The position numbers were made by a program, and so were the translations under genes. 64,000 bases of DNA from Oehlia diaphana. Taxonomy: Eukaryota; Glomeromycota; Glomeromycetes; Glomerales; Glomeraceae. The notes beneath the pieces are model-generated. The model was not told the origin of the DNA. It did no database searches and saw nothing but the letters and a program-made list of their open reading frames with translations. Location: assembly GCA_003833135.1 (NCBI GenBank), contig QZLH01000034.1, positions 41,821 through 105,820 of the forward strand, written 5' to 3'. How positions within the stretch are numbered: the first letter of the stretch is position 1; every line of letters begins with the position of its first letter. Shown piece after piece: positions 11,805 to 22,777 of the stretch.

Positions 11805-12996
11805 TGATGTGATCTTATTGAATTTAATATATTTAAAGTAATTTATACTATTTGCATACTAATATCTAAAAAGTTTTCTGTAATCTTCATAAGATGTGAT
11901 AAAATTTAAACTATTAGTTTATCAATAAATTTAATATTAAATTACTTCCTGATGTTTGGTTTGATGTTTCAGATCTTTCTAACTATACCCGAAGAGTACT
12001 CGAAGAAACATATACATAAAACCAATTTACCTTCATCTCGTTCTAACGAATTAATATTATTTTTGTGAAGCAACTAAAAAAACTCACCATTAGATATTTT
12101 AGACGTAAAAGATATGCGTGCTTTCAAAAGGAATTACTGTTTTGTAATTATTTCGTACGGTTCTTGAATTGTTTAGTTAACTTTACATCACCTGAAGAAT
12201 CACAATTTTCCCGACGGATGATTTCCCGACAAGACATTTGCTCGACAAGTTTTGGCCAGAGGTATGCACGAACACGTGATCGAACGACCAGCGTTGGGCT
12301 GTCGGGAAAATGTCCTGTCGGGAAACGGTCCGTAAGCGGCATAATTCAGGGACATTTCGACCAGTTTGCCAGTAACCAATTGTCGGTTAAATTAACCAAT
12401 TGCAGCTTATTTGGGAATTTTTATGAGAGTGCCGATCTTTAGTTGATTTACGTCATCCGATGCTGATTTTGCCCCTAGTATTTCACCCCTAGTATTTCAC
12501 CGATTCTTGTGTTAATCACGAATTAATGAAACAAAAAAATTCCTAGAAATCTTTTTCAACTAATTTTTCCGGACGTAAAAAAGAAATAAAAAAGGAAAGT
12601 GGAATTGTATTAATAGAAAATAGAAATAAGGGGTAAGTGTAATTATGATTTTCACAATTTTGAAATCCAACATTACATCATATATAAATTTATTAAAATC
12701 AGCAATGATAATCGATAAATATACTGATATAATTCATACTTTAATAAAATTTTGAATAGAAGATAAAAATTTTATTGTGAATTTTACTATACACTTTAAA
12801 TTTCATTTACTAACAAAAAATAATTGTAATTTGCCCCTAGTATTTCACTATTAATGAAAAAAACTTCCTAGAAAATCCTTTTCAGCCAATTCTTTTCTAC
12901 TTTCCTTTTTTATTTCTTTTTTTTATTTCTATTATTTAATTAAAAAAAAAATTCCTAGAAAACAAAAAAAAATTTTAATTAAAAAAAAATCATAGT
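11805..12996. other. Spacer between SNARE paralogues, duplicated 3' flank
   Basis: The stretch after the pseudogene (about 11820-12200) is clearly homologous to 14100-14490 after the second copy: shared segments include TAATCTTC..AAG.TGTGATAAA, CTTCCTGATGTTTG and TTTACATCACCTGAAGAATC. 'GCCCCTAGTATTTCAC' occurs at about 12471 and 12832. A GC-richer insertion at 12200-12357 is listed separately. Confidence 0.6.
12200..12357. mobile_element. GC-richer MITE-like insertion with inverted TTTCCCGAC arms
   Basis: The segment is visibly richer in G+C than its surroundings. It carries TTTCCCGACAAGACATTT on the left and, inverted on the right, the complement of TTTCCCGACAGGACATTT. The homologous flank of the second SNARE copy (14470-14500) reads straight through from CCTGAAGAATC to GACCA without it, so it is an insertion into one duplicate (or a loss from the other). 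No coding sequence is seen. Confidence 0.6.
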
Positions 12997-13686
12997 ATGC
13001 ATCTTTTAAAAAAAACCAAAAAAAAGACACAAAAAGAAGATGAAGATGATATAGGTGTTGACGATGAAATTAATAGATTCTTAAATGAAACAATTGAAAT
13101 TGGACAAAAATTAGCTAATGTTAAAATGAACATTAGAAAAATTCAAGAACTTCAAAGACAAATATTATATAACGAATCAATATCAGCAACTAGTAAAGAA
13201 CGAAAAAAATTCGTATCTAATACAAGAAATTTACTTATAGAATGTAGAGATCAAATTAAAAGAATTCAATATGAAAATGCTCATATTCCTCCATCGGATC
13301 CTAATTTTGGTCCAAGACAACAAAAATATGAATATTTAAGAACAAAATTGTGTAATGTATTAGAAGATTATCGTCAAGTTGAAAGTGATTTTATGAAACG
13401 AATCAAAGATTGTATGACAAAACAATATAAAACTTGGAACCCAAAGGCAACTCAACAAGAAATTGATTACTATATATCAAATTCTGATTCTCAACTTATA
13501 TCCCTGCTCGCTTTATTAAAAATGAATGAAATAAAAGGAGCTAAACAAGTCTTAGCAGAGTTACAAAAACGTAATGAATATATTAAAAATATCGAATATA
13601 CCGTCGCCGAACTTGCTGCTTTATCACGAGATTTTCACGAATTTCATGAACAAAATGTAGGAAATGATTATTGTGTATTATCATAG
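12997..13686 (+). CDS. Short syntaxin-like protein without TM anchor, C-terminal CVLS (229 aa)
   Basis: An intact single-exon frame. Residues ~1-20 are a lysine/acidic tail (LLKKTKKKTQKEDEDD) absent from the other copies. Residues ~23-180 align with the Habc-like region of the full-length paralogue (NETIEIGQKLANVK, YENAHIPPSDPNF, YRQVESDFMKRIKD). The SNARE motif starts around LQKRNEYIKNIEYTVAEL but breaks off near the zero layer, ending HEQNVGNDYCVLS-stop. There is therefore no second half of the SNARE helix and no membrane span. CVLS is a good CaaX prenylation signal (Ser at X favours farnesylation in known systems). It could be a prenylated Habc-domain regulator of SNARE assembly, or a truncated gene whose CaaX is accidental. 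A degenerate copy at 11123 also ends in a CaaX-like box, which favours the first view. Confidence 0.75.
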   Translation: MHLLKKTKKKTQKEDEDDIGVDDEINRFLNETIEIGQKLANVKMNIRKIQELQRQILYNESISATSKERKKFVSNTRNLLIECRDQIKRIQYENAHIPPSDPNFGPRQQKYEYLRTKLCNVLEDYRQVESDFMKRIKDCMTKQYKTWNPKATQQEIDYYISNSDSQLISLLALLKMNEIKGAKQVLAELQKRNEYIKNIEYTVAELAALSRDFHEFHEQNVGNDYCVLS

Positions 13687-15396
13687 TATCTGATGACGTC
13701 TTTATTAATGATGACGGGAGATTATTGATGATCCGCAAGAAATCGGCACAATCACTGGTTAAGATAACCAATATCAAAATATATTATAAAATAAATCCAT
13801 AATATAATCTTAGCAAATTTTCAAAACTTTTTTGAAAATAAAAGACACTTTTTTATATGCTCAAAAGTATCACGATTTTTTATAATATTTTTGTACTCTG
13901 CAGATTTGAGCCTCTTAAAAATATTATAAGATTTCTCACCATCTATCAATCTATCAGATCTAGAGAGATACCATTCAATTCGTCTTAGTAAGACGAAATC
14001 CAATAAGCTGTACTTCATACTTCTACAATCATTAGATGCTGAGTTATAGAAGTGTTATCTCTTACCAAAATTTATTATTAAATAATGCCGATTTCTCACG
14101 AATTGGCTCTTAATATATTTAATATTTAAGTAAATTATATTGTTTACATACTTATATTAATCTGTAATCTTCTTAAGGTGTGATAAAGTTTATACTATTA
14201 GTTATCAATAAATTTAATATTAAAATTTTTATTAATATAATCTTTTAAAAGGAGTTACCCTTCTGGACTTCCTGATGTTTGCTTCCGAGTCTTTCTTGAT
14301 TCGATAATTACAGTATACCCGAAGCCAATAATTCAAAAAACATATATATAAAAACACTTTACTTTCATGAGATTAATAATATTATAGAAGAGATGCGTGC
14401 GTTCAAAGGAAATACTATTTATTTGTTTCGTATGACTCTAGTGAATGTGTAGTAAGTTTTAACTTTACATCACCTGAAGAATCCGACCAATTGCCGGTTA
14501 AAGTAACAAATTGCCCAAACCACAAAGATTTGAGATTTTTAACGCAATTTTGATAATCCTGATGTTTGGAAATTAGATATCTTTGGATTTTCATCAAATC
14601 AATCAAACGATGGGTAGGTAACATTGTTCAGCATTTTATATAGAAATGTTTAAATCTGACGTATGTACTTGTGTGACGATTAACTATCACCGTCTCACGT
14701 GATGGAAGCGGTTCGTTTTCATTATGTAGGTTGGCGACTTAATTTTTTTAAGTTTGTGAAACAATATTTGTCACCAATTATTCGTCGTTAACCAATGCAA
14801 ATAATCCAATTTTTTTTTACTCGGAAATATCGGAAATATAAATAAATTATGCATCTGTATTACAATAATGCCAATTGCCAAGTGCCTAGCTAATGCCTAG
14901 ATCTTTTGGGAAAGTTCCGAAATCAACCCTATGCTAACTGCCAAGTAACGCCGAGTAATATAAACGATTTTTAAGATGGTTTAGTTTTAAGTTTTATATA
15001 AAAATAAGTTCGTTTAGTTTCATTCGTGAAACTAAAATTTCAATATATCATGTTATGAAACATTACACGGAAAATAGAATGTTCTATAACTGAAAAAAGT
15101 TTAGTGAAATGCGTATATATCATTGTTAATCGGAAGTCGTCCCATCTTTAAAGTTACACATATGTTAATTGATTGAATGAATAAACGATTTAAAAAAAAA
15201 AGGAATTTTCGATAATCTTTTCCTTTATTAGAAGAAAAAAGGTTATTTTTGGAAAATATCAAGGGAGTTTTTTTTAAGATCGTCCCATGCCGATTTTAGT
15301 CGTCATATTTCCTTATATTAATAATTATTGTGACATTTATATATAGGAATGTTTTATCATTTTCAGCCAATTCTTTTCTAATTTCCTTTTTTTTTT

Positions 15397-15425
<29 letters not shown>
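13687..15425. other. Spacer between SNARE paralogues 2 and 3
   Basis: It contains the duplicated 3' flank of the SNARE unit (about 14100-14520). Near 15361-15395, 'TTTTCAGCCAATTCTTTTCTA' type sequence repeats that at 12886-12905, marking the upstream part of the next repeat unit. No gene is seen. Confidence 0.5.
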
Positions 15426-15428
<3 letters not shown>

Positions 15429-15905
15429 CTTTCGGAATTTAATTAATTTAATTTTTTTATTTAAAAAAAAAAAAATCTCCCTATTAAACAAAAAATTTAG
15501 TTAAGTAAATAAAAAAATTATCTATATATANNNNNNNNNNNNNNNNNNNNNNNNNNNNNNNNNNNNNNNNNNNNNNNNNNNNNNNNNNNNNNNNNNNNNN
15601 NNNNNNNNNNNNNNNNNNNNNNNNNNNNNNNNNNNNNNNNNNNNNNNNNNNNNNNNNNNNNNNNNNNNNNNNNNNNNNNNNNNNNNNNNNNNNNNNNNNN
15701 NNNNNNNNNNNNNNNNNNNNNNNNNNNNNNNNNNNNNNNNNNNNNNNNNNNNNNNNNNNNNNNNNNNNNNNNNNNNNNNNNNNNNNNNNNNNNNNNNNNN
15801 NNNNNNNNNNNNNNNNNNNNNNNNNNNNNNNNNNNNNNNNNNNNNNNNNNNNNNNNNNNNNNNNNNNNNNNNNNNNNNNNNNNNNNNNNNNNNNNNNNNN
15901 TTTTT

Positions 15906-15978
<73 letters not shown>

Positions 15979-16080
15979 CTTTCGGAATTGAATGAATTTA
16001 ATTTTGTTATTTAACAAAAAAAAAAATCTCCCTATTAAACAAAAAATTTAGTTAAGTAAATAAAAAAATTATCTATATAT
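15426..16080. repeat. Assembly gap flanked by the same ~105-bp sequence twice
   Basis: Bases 15531-15900 are N. The 105 bases before the gap (15426-15530, from AAGCTTTCGGAATT) are almost identical to 15976-16080 after it; the few differences are T/G or A/C changes around homopolymers. Both copies are preceded by long T-runs. This looks like one locus assembled twice on either side of an unresolved homopolymer, but a real tandem duplication is possible. Confidence 0.7.
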
Positions 16081-16159
16081 ATAGTATATATCTTTTTCAT
16101 CTTTTTCCCTTAAAAAAAAAAACCAAAATAAACCACGAAAAGAAAATAATAAAGTAATA

Positions 16160-17047
16160 ATGTCAGGTATTGACAGTAACATTGGTGGATTCTTAAGTGA
16201 GACCACGGAAATCGAACAAAGAATATCCGATGCTAAATCGAATATTACAAGAATTCAAGAATTTCAAGGACAAATATTAAATAGTACTTCAACATCAACA
16301 TCAAACTCTGCAGCCAGAGAAAGAGAAAACATTATAGCTAATACAAGAAATATACTTATAGAATGTAAAGATCGTGTTAAAAATATTCAATATGAAAATG
16401 CTCGTGTTCCTTCATCGGACCCAAATTTTGGTATAAGACAGCAAAGATATGAATATTTAAGAACAAAGTTGTCTAATGTATTAGAAGAATATCGTCAAGT
16501 TGAAAGTGATTTTATGAAACAAACCAAAGATCGTATGGCAAGACAATATAAAGTTGTGAATCCAAATGCAACTCAACAAGAAATTGATGATTATGTATCA
16601 AATTCCGATTCTGAACCAATATTTCAACATGCTATATTAAAAACAAATGAAGCTAAAAATGCCCTAGAGGAGGTACAAAAACGTCATGAAGATATTAAAA
16701 ATATTGAAAATACCATCGCTGAACTTGCTGCTTTATTCCAAGAATTACACCTTCAAGTTACAGCTCAAGATCAAACTATTGTCGATATTGAACATAATGC
16801 GGAAACAATTGCTGAAAAAACTGAACAAACGACTCAAGAATTGGGAAAAGCGACTCTTCTTGCAAAAGCTGCAAGGAAGAAGAAATGGATTTGTCTTGTT
16901 ATTTTTATTTTAATCATTATCATCATCGTAATTGTTATAATAACTCAATTACCTCAAATACGTGGTGATAATTCCCAATCTAACAATACTAATAAACCTG
17001 TTACTCCCGCTCTTAGCAATAGTCCTTCAAGTCCTTCACTTACCTAA
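16160..17047 (+). CDS. Syntaxin/Sso1-like plasma-membrane-type Qa-SNARE (295 aa)
   Basis: A single-exon, full-length member of the local SNARE array. Residues ~1-165 form the helical Habc-like domain. The SNARE motif runs ~175-240 (VQKRHEDIKNIENTIAEL onward) and has a glutamine in the expected zero-layer position (VTAQDQTIVDIE), identifying a Q-SNARE of the syntaxin type. A basic juxtamembrane patch (AARKKK) precedes a single hydrophobic span of about 23 residues (~245-268), then a short Ser/Pro/Thr-rich tail. A tail facing out after one C-terminal span is usual for syntaxins, although this one is longer (about 27 residues) than normal. Sso1/syntaxin-1 relatives mediate exocytic vesicle fusion at the plasma membrane. 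Two degenerate or shortened relatives lie upstream in the same orientation. Confidence 0.9.
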   Translation: MSGIDSNIGGFLSETTEIEQRISDAKSNITRIQEFQGQILNSTSTSTSNSAARERENIIANTRNILIECKDRVKNIQYENARVPSSDPNFGIRQQRYEYLRTKLSNVLEEYRQVESDFMKQTKDRMARQYKVVNPNATQQEIDDYVSNSDSEPIFQHAILKTNEAKNALEEVQKRHEDIKNIENTIAELAALFQELHLQVTAQDQTIVDIEHNAETIAEKTEQTTQELGKATLLAKAARKKKWICLVIFILIIIIIVIVIITQLPQIRGDNSQSNNTNKPVTPALSNSPSSPSLT

Positions 17048-18170
17048 ATTAATTTGTAGATTAATTCTTCAACTTGTGATCAGTGTGTATAGTATATAGG
17101 GTCAAATTCTTTCTTTGATTTTAAAATTCATTTTATATATATTTATATTTATACATAATTAGAATTCAAGTTAATAAAAGAATTTCTGAATGAAATTTAA
17201 AAAAATTATCATGGTAATATAGTAATCATTATTTTGAATTTTTAATTATTTACTTGATATTTTTTTTTCTTATTTAAAAAAAAAAAGATTGTGGAACGTG
17301 TTTTGATAACAATTCTTAGGAGGCGCTCTACTTTTTTTTTTAGTAGTTTTGAATAATGTTAATTTATATTTTAATATACAATGTACTGTGCATATATATA
17401 TTATGTATAATTAAATTTTAAATTACTTAAATTACCGATATTTCGATACAGATTCAGATTGATTTTTAATCGAATTTGCCTCAATATTTGTACTGCAGTA
17501 AAAAAAAACGTATTTATTAATGAATTAGCTTCGTGATTTGACGTCAAAGTCAGTTACATAATCTGACTATATATACAATATACTATGTGACAGATAATTG
17601 TAAGGCATCACACAAAATTGGCTTCTTCAAAAGTACAAGCATAGCCAAAATCGTCAACATTACAACAAATAAAACAAGCCATGCCAGAATAATAGAAAGT
17701 CCATAAACGGCAAACCGGCAAACTTAAAATTAATAAATAATTTATTTATTTTTATAAGCTCAGCCTAGAATGATATTTAAATGCATTTTGATGTGAGTCA
17801 TCTGAGTGAGTCATTTGTATAATTGTATAATCAAAAAAATTTATCATGATCATCTGACATAACACGACAGAATCGATTTTGACACATTATTACACATTAT
17901 TACACATTAAAAAAAAATTTTTTATTTTATTATCTTGCATATAAAAAAAATCTTAATACAATTTCATATTACAACCAAGTTTCAACAATAATTTAATAAA
18001 TTAATTTAATTAATTTAAGCTTACTTTTATATAAGGGAAAATTTGTACAGTGGATATTGCATAAATTATTACTATATTACACGAAAATTATTATCATATT
18101 GTGTAATTAAATTAAATAATATAAATTTTCTAAGAAAAACCAGTTTTTCGATTCATCCTTTTTTTTTTTT
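17048..18170. other. Convergent intergenic region
   Basis: The 3' flanks of the SNARE gene (+) and the carrier gene (-) meet here. AT-rich, with 'TACACATTAT' repeated near 17883-17905. No gene is evident. Confidence 0.5.
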
Positions 18171-19490
18171 CTATGAATAATGAGGTTGTTGGAGTTTACG
18201 TTGATATTCTTCTAGCTTAATTTGTTTTACGCCTCTCTTCAATTGTTCTAAGAATACAAATGTCAAACAGAAATGAGGTCCAATTCTCATAAAATGTGTG
18301 CCAAACCCTTTGTAGAGAGATTTCAATCCTTCGTTCTCTACGATTGTCTTAATTGTGCGAAAGATCGACTGACGATTTATTGATGAGGTATTATATAAAC
18401 GCGTCCTCCTGTTACAAAATAGAGCAATAAAATTGTTACAATTTGAAAAAATACTTCAATATATATAATGTATAAACGTTCAAATACTTACACTACATCC
18501 AAAGGGTTCATAAAAACGACACTAACAAACGCACTTATCAAACTACATCCCATATCAAGCGGAACACCTTCTGAATAACCTTCCCGTAGGGCATAATCTC
18601 TCAACATTGTATAGGATGATAAGTTTGCCGCACTACCCAAGATGCCACGATATACAGATATCATAGATCCGCGATAAAGACCCGTTACACCGCCTTCTTT
18701 TGCCATAATTTGATGTAACGCTGAGGACACCGAAACATATCCATACTGATTTCCTACCGCTATAGCGCCAGCAGCTGTACTTTGCAAACGTGTTTTCACG
18801 AGCTCGAAGGGATTTGCAGATACAGCTCCTAAAGCACCACAGATACCACCGGCAAGCATCCGTTTCCAAGCAGGAGCAGAGGATGATGAAGTAGCATCGT
18901 TTTTAGGATGAAGGACCGAAAGTATTGGATCATAAAGTCCCTAAAAATGATAATTATATTGTTTAATTTAAATTATACACGGATCGAAAATAAAATATAT
19001 TCTTAAATTTCAAAAAGTTCGACTCACCAAGCGAAATACGTTTTTTGAACTTTCTTTTAAAATCGAAGGAACTAAACCTTTTTCAAGTCCACGAATTCCT
19101 TCGTATTTGAAAGTTTTCCACAAACAATCGAAACTACTTTTATAGACCTTATAATTTAATAGATCACTAACGTAAATACCATAATTTGTGGATCACGTGA
19201 CTTTAAGATCGAACGATATTTACCTTTTCAGCAGCAACACGAACTGTTTTGCCAGTAGCATCTTTCATGATTCTGACTTCCCCTTGAAGTTGCATCCTAA
19301 CTTTCACCGTATCAAAAGGTAAAGTGAAAACAACAGCCATACTAGGAGCCAAAGCACTTAAAGCAAAATTTTCAAGCTGAGATATGTTTGGCTGTGGGGG
19401 AAGAGTTTTCAATGGTGGAGCTGATGAAAGTGAATTGGTCTTGTTTTGTGAAGGTTGAGAAGAACGATAATTATTTTTCGAAGGCGGCAT
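18171..19490 (-). CDS. Mitochondrial carrier, Oac1/SLC25A34-35-like (4 exons, 357 aa)
   Basis: Exons are 19490-19224, 19147-19028, 18940-18492 and 18408-18171, with phases 0, 0 and 2, totalling 1074 nt. Three carrier repeats are present, each with a Px[DE]xx[KR] signature: PFDTVK (58-63), PFELVK (173-178) and PLDVVR (275-280). The paired [EY][KR]G elements also appear (LEKGL, LYRGS, LYKGF). The wording around repeat 2 (GGICGALGAVSANPFELVKTRLQS region) is like the oxaloacetate/sulfate carrier Oac1 and animal SLC25A34/35. An N-terminal Pro/Ser/Asn-rich extension of about 38 residues precedes the first helix. Expected role: exchange of dicarboxylates or related anions across the inner mitochondrial membrane. 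The substrate is inferred from family resemblance only. The splice sites are all GT-AG. Confidence 0.9.
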
Positions 19491-20697
19491 CTCGGGTAAT
19501 TTGCTTGTTATCGAGGTTTTTTGAATAATATGATTAGATATGAGTTATTCCTTCCGAAAGTAAGTTTTTTTTCTCGACTATACATATAATTATGGGAGAT
19601 AAAAAAAATGAGAGGAATAAAATAGACCATGAAAAGATTTCTCATTCTTAAATAAAAAAATTTGATGACTTAAAACAATTGTAACTAAATAAATTATGCT
19701 TCCGCAAAATTCCGAATGTTGATTGCATAATATTACATAGTGTGGAACTCTCTGAATAAAAATGATTTGGAACCAATATCTTTCGACAAATAAAAAAAAA
19801 AATCGAAAATGGTTTAACTAAAAAAAGAAATATCACGCGGATGCGATATATCTCGTATGTTTATTTTTAAAAACAAGAATATGATCTGATTGACGCCCCT
19901 TTACTTTCTTTTGAAAATAAACCTTTTTTTTTCTATAAATGTTACATACAGTACGATGGTTCTTTTTTAAAAAATTTTTAACATTCTCTTCAATTATGAT
20001 CGTTCCTTTTTAATTTACTTAATTTGCGAATAAATGATATCATACATTAATACTTCCCGATAGTTTAAATAATTTCTCCCGAAAAGTTCCGGTCACTCTT
20101 ATTTTTTTTGCTCATTTGTTATTTATTTTTTTTTCTGCATTTGCTTCTTTCAAAATTTTCGGAATAAATCGGAACCATTAATTGCTGTTACTACTTATTT
20201 CTTTGGTTGAAATAAATTTAAATAATGTTCATCTTTGTTCGTCAAAAAAAAAAAAAATAAAAAAACCATTTTTTAAATTTGTATTTTCCGGTAAACATTA
20301 CGTAATCTATGCGTCATGTGACATTCAAGCCACTTCAAAAGATCGGAAATACTTTAATATATCATATTCAGGTGATTTTGTTAAATATGTTTAGTGGTTT
20401 GTTACAATGCTATGAAATTTACCATATTGTCAATATTGGGGAAAAAGTATAAAGCCGAGTTATGTAATACATAGGCAATGTAAATGTCTATAGTGTGTCA
20501 TTTTAATTGACACAAGTTGAGTATACAATTTAGATATACTATGCAAAGTATAATTAAAAAAAAAACGAAAGATATCGCTAAAAACTAAGTTGATAATGCT
20601 AACTAATCCACAAAAAAAAAACTGAAAAAACAATTGATATTTGATACTAAGATAATCTAATTGCATCTCCTATCCAAGATAATTTATTATATGGCTC
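19491..20697. other. AT-rich intergenic
   Basis: This holds the promoter side of the carrier gene and the 3' flank of the TMBIM gene. Short open frames lack coding signatures. No RNA gene or repeat array is seen. Confidence 0.5.
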
Positions 20698-21823
20698 TTA
20701 ATCTCGATTTAAATCATTTAAAATCCTGAGGATAGCAATGAACAAATTGACAAAATCAAGATAAAGATCAACTGATGCCGTAATATATTCCTCTGGACTC
20801 AATCTGTTCATTATGTTGTAAGTGTCATAAATAATAAATCCACAGAATAAAATGGCGGTTCCAATAGCTATAATTAAGTCCATCGTTTCACCAAATGGGA
20901 AAAAGATTCCAACAAATCCAATAATAATCACGACCCAAAGAAATCCGAATAAACTAAAGGTTAAGATAAACCGAATATTAACATATAAATAATAAAAGCT
21001 AATTTCATGATTTTTTTTTCTTTTTTTAAAGAAAAAAAGAAAAAAGAAACTTACTAAGGAGCCATTCCGCTAAAATCATATTTTGATTGGAAAGTAAACA
21101 AGGTAAGTCCAATAAATATTCCAGTTGTTAAAATCAAAGCTTGTAAAACAATCGATTCATTAAAGAATGTCACTAAACAATTTTAAGAATTATGATATTA
21201 GATCAAATAATGTAATGTTTTGAATAAAAGTGATAAAGTGGTTACAAACCAGTTGCTCCAACTGTGTAACTTTCTACAAGTGTGAATCCAGTCAAAAAAA
21301 CATAATTAAGTGGATAAGATCGACGTTTCCACGCAAGTAAGAACAAAAATACGAATGAAGCAAGAATTGCAACATAGAAAGTCCAAACACTTTCAAATAT
21401 AATACATTTTAGTAGATGATCTATAAAAATTTATAATCATTTAAAAATTTAAAATGAACCTACTGATCGTAAAACCAAGATTTAAAATTAACATTATACA
21501 TCATAACTCCTGCGATTAAAGTGGAGAGCGACAGTTGTGCAAATAATATTGAGTAAACTTTGCGCATAAAGGCTAAATAATTTAAATGTTAAATTTAGTA
21601 TCAGTGAAAATAATTTATTTATACATAAAAGCATATATAATGTATAAAGCTTACCCAGACGGACGTTGACATCATATTCGCTAACGGGAACGTAAACTTT
21701 ATGCGTGAAATCGTCAGGTATTTGATCAAAATCTCGTGGTTCATTATGTGCTGAAGGCCCAGCTGTAGAAACGGGAGAATAGGCAGGCGGTGGCCCAGAA
21801 AAACTAGGTGTACCGTAAGACAT
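20698..21823 (-). CDS. Bax inhibitor-1/TMBIM (Lifeguard-like) membrane protein (5 exons, 263 aa)
   Basis: Exons are 21823-21655, 21572-21464, 21389-21250, 21172-21055 and 20953-20698, totalling 792 nt with consistent phases. The N-terminal 50 residues are Pro/Ser/Tyr rich and cytosolic ([11 protein letters not shown]), as in fungal Bxi1/Lifeguard proteins. About seven hydrophobic segments follow (for example [47 protein letters not shown]). Family hallmarks near the C-terminus are [12 protein letters not shown], then [23 protein letters not shown]. These proteins lie in ER, Golgi or vacuolar membranes and modulate calcium leak and stress-induced cell death. For exon 3, an earlier AG would give a stop, so the acceptor before TGTTTGG was chosen. 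A broken copy of exon 1 and its promoter lies at about 25.9-26.3 kb. Confidence 0.9.
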
Positions 21824-22777
21824 TGTGTACCTTAATATAGTTTACTGATTAGATTTTGTAATTACAGAGCAAGAGTTGGAATGAAGGCTTGAGAAATTTT
21901 AAAGATTTTCTTTTATTGGGTTTCCATAGTTTCCATAATTGGGCATAAATGATGACGAATGATTTGCATAAAATAACGCCAATCTTGACTGATTAGATTT
22001 ATGTAGTAAAGACCATGAGAGTAACAGTATACAAGGATAACGGTGTAAATAAAGCACCTTCTAAGATTAAAAAATAATCAATTTTATACAGAATTGCTTC
22101 AGTATACTCGGACTGACTACCTTTCATTATTTACTTATTTACCAAAGTTCAAGAAATCGCGTGACTATTTAAGATTTTATACATAATTACATATATTATT
22201 AATCCTTGTATTTGGTCACCTGATTTTTGTAAATGCTGTGTTGTAATAATAATAATATATCGAGGGTTCTTCTGCAAAGAACCAATTTTTCAGATACTCG
22301 GAGTGTAAAAACGTAAGCTCCAGAATTTATGCTATAGATTCAAACTTCATCTAGAGAAAGTTCATCTGCAGAACTCAAGTATTATTAACTTTATATTGCG
22401 ATATCAATAATAAATATCATGTAGTTCAAAAATGCAGTTCTCAAGATAAAGCCCAATGCACAGCATTTTAAATTTCGACCAATGTGGGCGAAATTTTAAT
22501 AATTTTCTCAGATACATGAAATAAATATATAAATAAAAAGTAGTAGAGTAGCAAGCAAATATATGGCATGCTTTCATGGGAGGAAGTACACAGATCCTAG
22601 ACCATATAATGCCACTTATATCTACAACATTTTCGCCTATCTAAATATTATATTAATAAATTAGTAAATAAGAATTAATGTATATATAAGCTAACCAAGT
22701 TATATTTTATATAACCTTTTGATAACTAAAAGTATCTCAGCAGCTTAAGAACTGATTGCGACCATTAATACAGCGAA
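21824..22777. other. 5' flank of the TMBIM gene and relic-bearing spacer
   Basis: The first ~280 bp are the TMBIM promoter region, parts of which recur near 25990-26310. The rest is AT-rich with no intact frame. Confidence 0.45.

Noticed and set aside
12065..12442. 125-codon plus-strand frame
   Set aside because: It spans the boundary between duplicated flank and a GC-richer insertion absent from the sister copy, so it is a chance frame.
13583..14018. Minus-strand frames after the short SNARE gene
   Set aside because: Short, AT-driven and inside the duplicated 3' flank; the corresponding sequence in the sister copy is not open.
15484..16017. Frame running through the first N gap
   Set aside because: Its residues are homopolymer lysines plus unknown bases, with no real coding evidence.
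20182..20394. 70-codon plus-strand frame between the carrier and TMBIM genes
   Set aside because: Its Lys run comes from an A homopolymer and no promoter or homology is evident.
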